A stretch of DNA of 64,000 nt, taken from the NCBI RefSeq assembly GCF_008580665.1, contig NZ_BKDJ01000001.1, forward strand, positions 1 through 64,000, written 5' to 3'. This document shows positions 62,734-64,000 of this stretch, in pieces. The notes beneath the pieces were generated by a model. That model saw only the letters and a program-made list of their open reading frames with translations. It had not been told where the DNA came from and did not search any database. The position numbers and the translations under genes were made by a program. Within the stretch, counting starts at the first letter, position 1. Every line of letters starts with the position of its first letter. The DNA comes from Zafaria cholistanensis (lineage in GTDB: Bacteria > Actinomycetota > Actinomycetes > Actinomycetales > Micrococcaceae).

Positions 62734-64000
62734 ATGACCGAACCCGCCGCCGGTCCCCGGCCGCCCCTGCTGCGCGGGACCCCGCGCGTGCTGGCCGGGG
62801 TCTGCGCGGGCCTGGCCGTGCACCTGGGCCTGCCCGTGAAGGTGGTGCGCGGGGCGATGGTGGTTTCGGCGCTGCTGGGCGGGGCTGGAGTCCTGCTGTA
62901 CCTGTGGCTGTGGCTGCTGGTTCCCAGCGTCGAGGACGCCGCCCGCGAGGCCGACCGCGAGGCGGCGGGCCGGGCCGGACTGCGGCTCGGGCCGCAGGCG
63001 CGTATAGAGGCAAACGGGCCGCAGGCGCGTTTAGGGGCTAGCATGCCGCCGGCGCGTTTCGGGGCAGGCACCTTGGGGAGCAAGGAGATCCTCGTCGGGG
63101 CCGCACTGCTGCTGCTGGCCGGGCTGCTCGCGGCGCAGGCGGCCGGAGTGGACGTGGCCTGGCATATCCTCTGGCCCGTGCTGGCCGTGCTGGCCGGAGC
63201 CGTGATCGCCTGGCTCCAGCTGGACGCCGTCAGCCGCGAAGGGCTCAGGCGCCGCGCGGGGGCCACGGGCGCCGCCGGCGTGGTTCGGCTGGCCGCGGGG
63301 CTGGGCCTCGTGGTGGCCGGGCTGGTGGTTCTGGTCTCCGGGGCCGTTCCCTGGGAGGACCTGTGGGCCGGGCTGGCCGTGGCGCTCGCCGTGCTGGCCG
63401 GGGTGTCCCTGGTGGCGCTGCCTTTTGCCGTGCGCACCTGGCGCGGCTTCGTGTCCGAACGCTCCGCCCGGATCCGCGCCGCCGAGCGCGCGGAGATCGC
63501 CGCCCACCTGCACGACTCGGTACTGCAGACACTGGCCCTGATCCAGAAGCGCGCCGGAGACGAGGTCCAGGTGGTGCGGCTGGCCCGTGCCCAGGAACGG
63601 GAACTGCGCCAGTGGCTCTACACGGACGGGGCCGCCCCGGAGGGGGAAATCTGCGAGGCCATCCGGGCCGCGGCGGCGGAGCTGGAGGACAGCCGGGGAG
63701 CCGTCATCGACGTCGTGGCGGTCGGGTCCCTGACCGGGCTGCCCGGTTACGACGCGTTGCTGCAGGCTGCCCGGGAAGCAATGCTCAACGCCGTCAAGCA
63801 CGCCGGCGGCACGGTCTCGGTGTACGTCGAGGCGGGCCCTGCGGGCGTGGACGTCTTCATCCGCGACCGCGGCCCCGGATTCGACCCGGACACCGTTGCC
63901 GAGGACCGGCTGGGGGTGCGGGAATCCATTGTCGGGCGCATGCGCCGCCACGGGGGCACCGCCACCATCCGCAGCGGCGACGGCACCGAAATCAGGCTGC
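62734..64000 (+). CDS. PspC-domain sensor histidine kinase (cut by window end)
   Basis: Membrane histidine kinase of the NarL-partner type; 422 codons are seen before the window ends. An N-terminal PspC domain (RGTPRVLAGVCAGLAVHLG, LLYLWLWLLVPS) is followed by a linker with three 27-bp repeats, about four helices, then HisKA_3 with the phosphorylated His in AEIAAHLHDSVLQTLALIQK and an ATPase domain with FIRDRGPGFDPD. The response regulator should follow outside the window. The divergent LiaF-like PspC gene suggests an envelope-stress system. The C-terminal residues are missing. Confidence 0.9.
   Translation, partial: MTEPAAGPRPPLLRGTPRVLAGVCAGLAVHLGLPVKVVRGAMVVSALLGGAGVLLYLWLWLLVPSVEDAAREADREAAGRAGLRLGPQARIEANGPQARLGASMPPARFGAGTLGSKEILVGAALLLLAGLLAAQAAGVDVAWHILWPVLAVLAGAVIAWLQLDAVSREGLRRRAGATGAAGVVRLAAGLGLVVAGLVVLVSGAVPWEDLWAGLAVALAVLAGVSLVALPFAVRTWRGFVSERSARIRAAERAEIAAHLHDSVLQTLALIQKRAGDEVQVVRLARAQERELRQWLYTDGAAPEGEICEAIRAAAAELEDSRGAVIDVVAVGSLTGLPGYDALLQAAREAMLNAVKHAGGTVSVYVEAGPAGVDVFIRDRGPGFDPDTVAEDRLGVRESIVGRMRRHGGTATIRSGDGTEIRL
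62989..63069 (+). repeat. Three 27-bp repeats in the kinase linker
   Basis: Units at 62989, 63016 and 63043 start GGGCCGCAGGCGCGT, GGGCCGCAGGCGCGT and ATGCCGCCGGCGCGT. They encode GPQARIEAN, GPQARLGAS and MPPARFGAG between the PspC domain and the next helix. The period is a whole number of codons, so the frame is kept. Confidence 0.85.

Overview
The window is a gene-dense chromosomal stretch of a high-GC Gram-positive bacterium, most likely a member of the Micrococcaceae (Arthrobacter-like). The evidence is GC-rich third codon positions throughout, mycothiol synthase (mshD) beside an orphan GlnR-type regulator, actinobacterial menaquinone genes including a MenJ-like reductase, a MutT1-type Nudix/phosphatase beside ppk1, and many genes whose start codon sits 6-7 bases after a TAnnnT -10 box, as expected for leaderless mRNAs. 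No phage, insertion sequence, CRISPR array or rRNA operon was seen.

Layout. 1-9.6 kb: menaquinone synthesis (menD; menF divergent from menG, a menJ-like reductase and a polyprenyl diphosphate synthase), interrupted by a polar amino-acid ABC transporter. 9.7-15.4 kb: HIT and SMI1-like proteins, then a PucR-type regulator, an NSS sodium symporter with its tiny MetS-like subunit, and gabT, together a probable GABA or amino-acid uptake and use module. 15.6-20 kb: an IclR regulator and a second amino-acid ABC transporter that share a near-identical 17-base upstream site. 20-28.9 kb: RarD, FprA, catalase with its Fur-type regulator and a 27-bp palindrome, HtpX, YajQ, tRNA-Tyr, RtcB and a thioredoxin. 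28.9-37.4 kb: tandem-hotdog thioesterase, AlkA-like glycosylase, cbs-metB transsulfuration, MOSC protein, and a DEAD-box helicase with a long structured leader. 37.6-41.5 kb: an exactly duplicated tRNA-Thr/tRNA-Met module, a ParA-like ATPase and a DUF2797-type protein. 41.2-46.4 kb: HadA/HadB-like dehydratases, a short UvrA paralogue and murB. 46.6-51 kb: asd, dfrA, thyA and photolyase. 51-60.8 kb: MutT1-type protein, ppk1, mshD, glnR, a nitrobindin-like protein, ygfZ, a GNAT-like protein and pfkA. 60.9-64 kb: a cluster of PspC-domain proteins ending in a sensor histidine kinase cut by the window edge.

The most unusual signal is a family of hairpin-forming repeats of about 55 bp in tandem arrays at three places (6261-6371, 44861-45035, 59619-59731). 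All have the same orientation relative to the adjacent gene (menF, murB, GNAT-like gene), and the TAG at the repeat edge forms part of that gene's -10 box. At two loci the array runs in exact whole units from the stop codon of the neighbouring gene to this -10 box. Other points worth checking are the shared IclR-type site, the deaD leader with a possible upstream ORF, the 335-bp tRNA duplication, and a symmetric divergent promoter between rarD and fprA.
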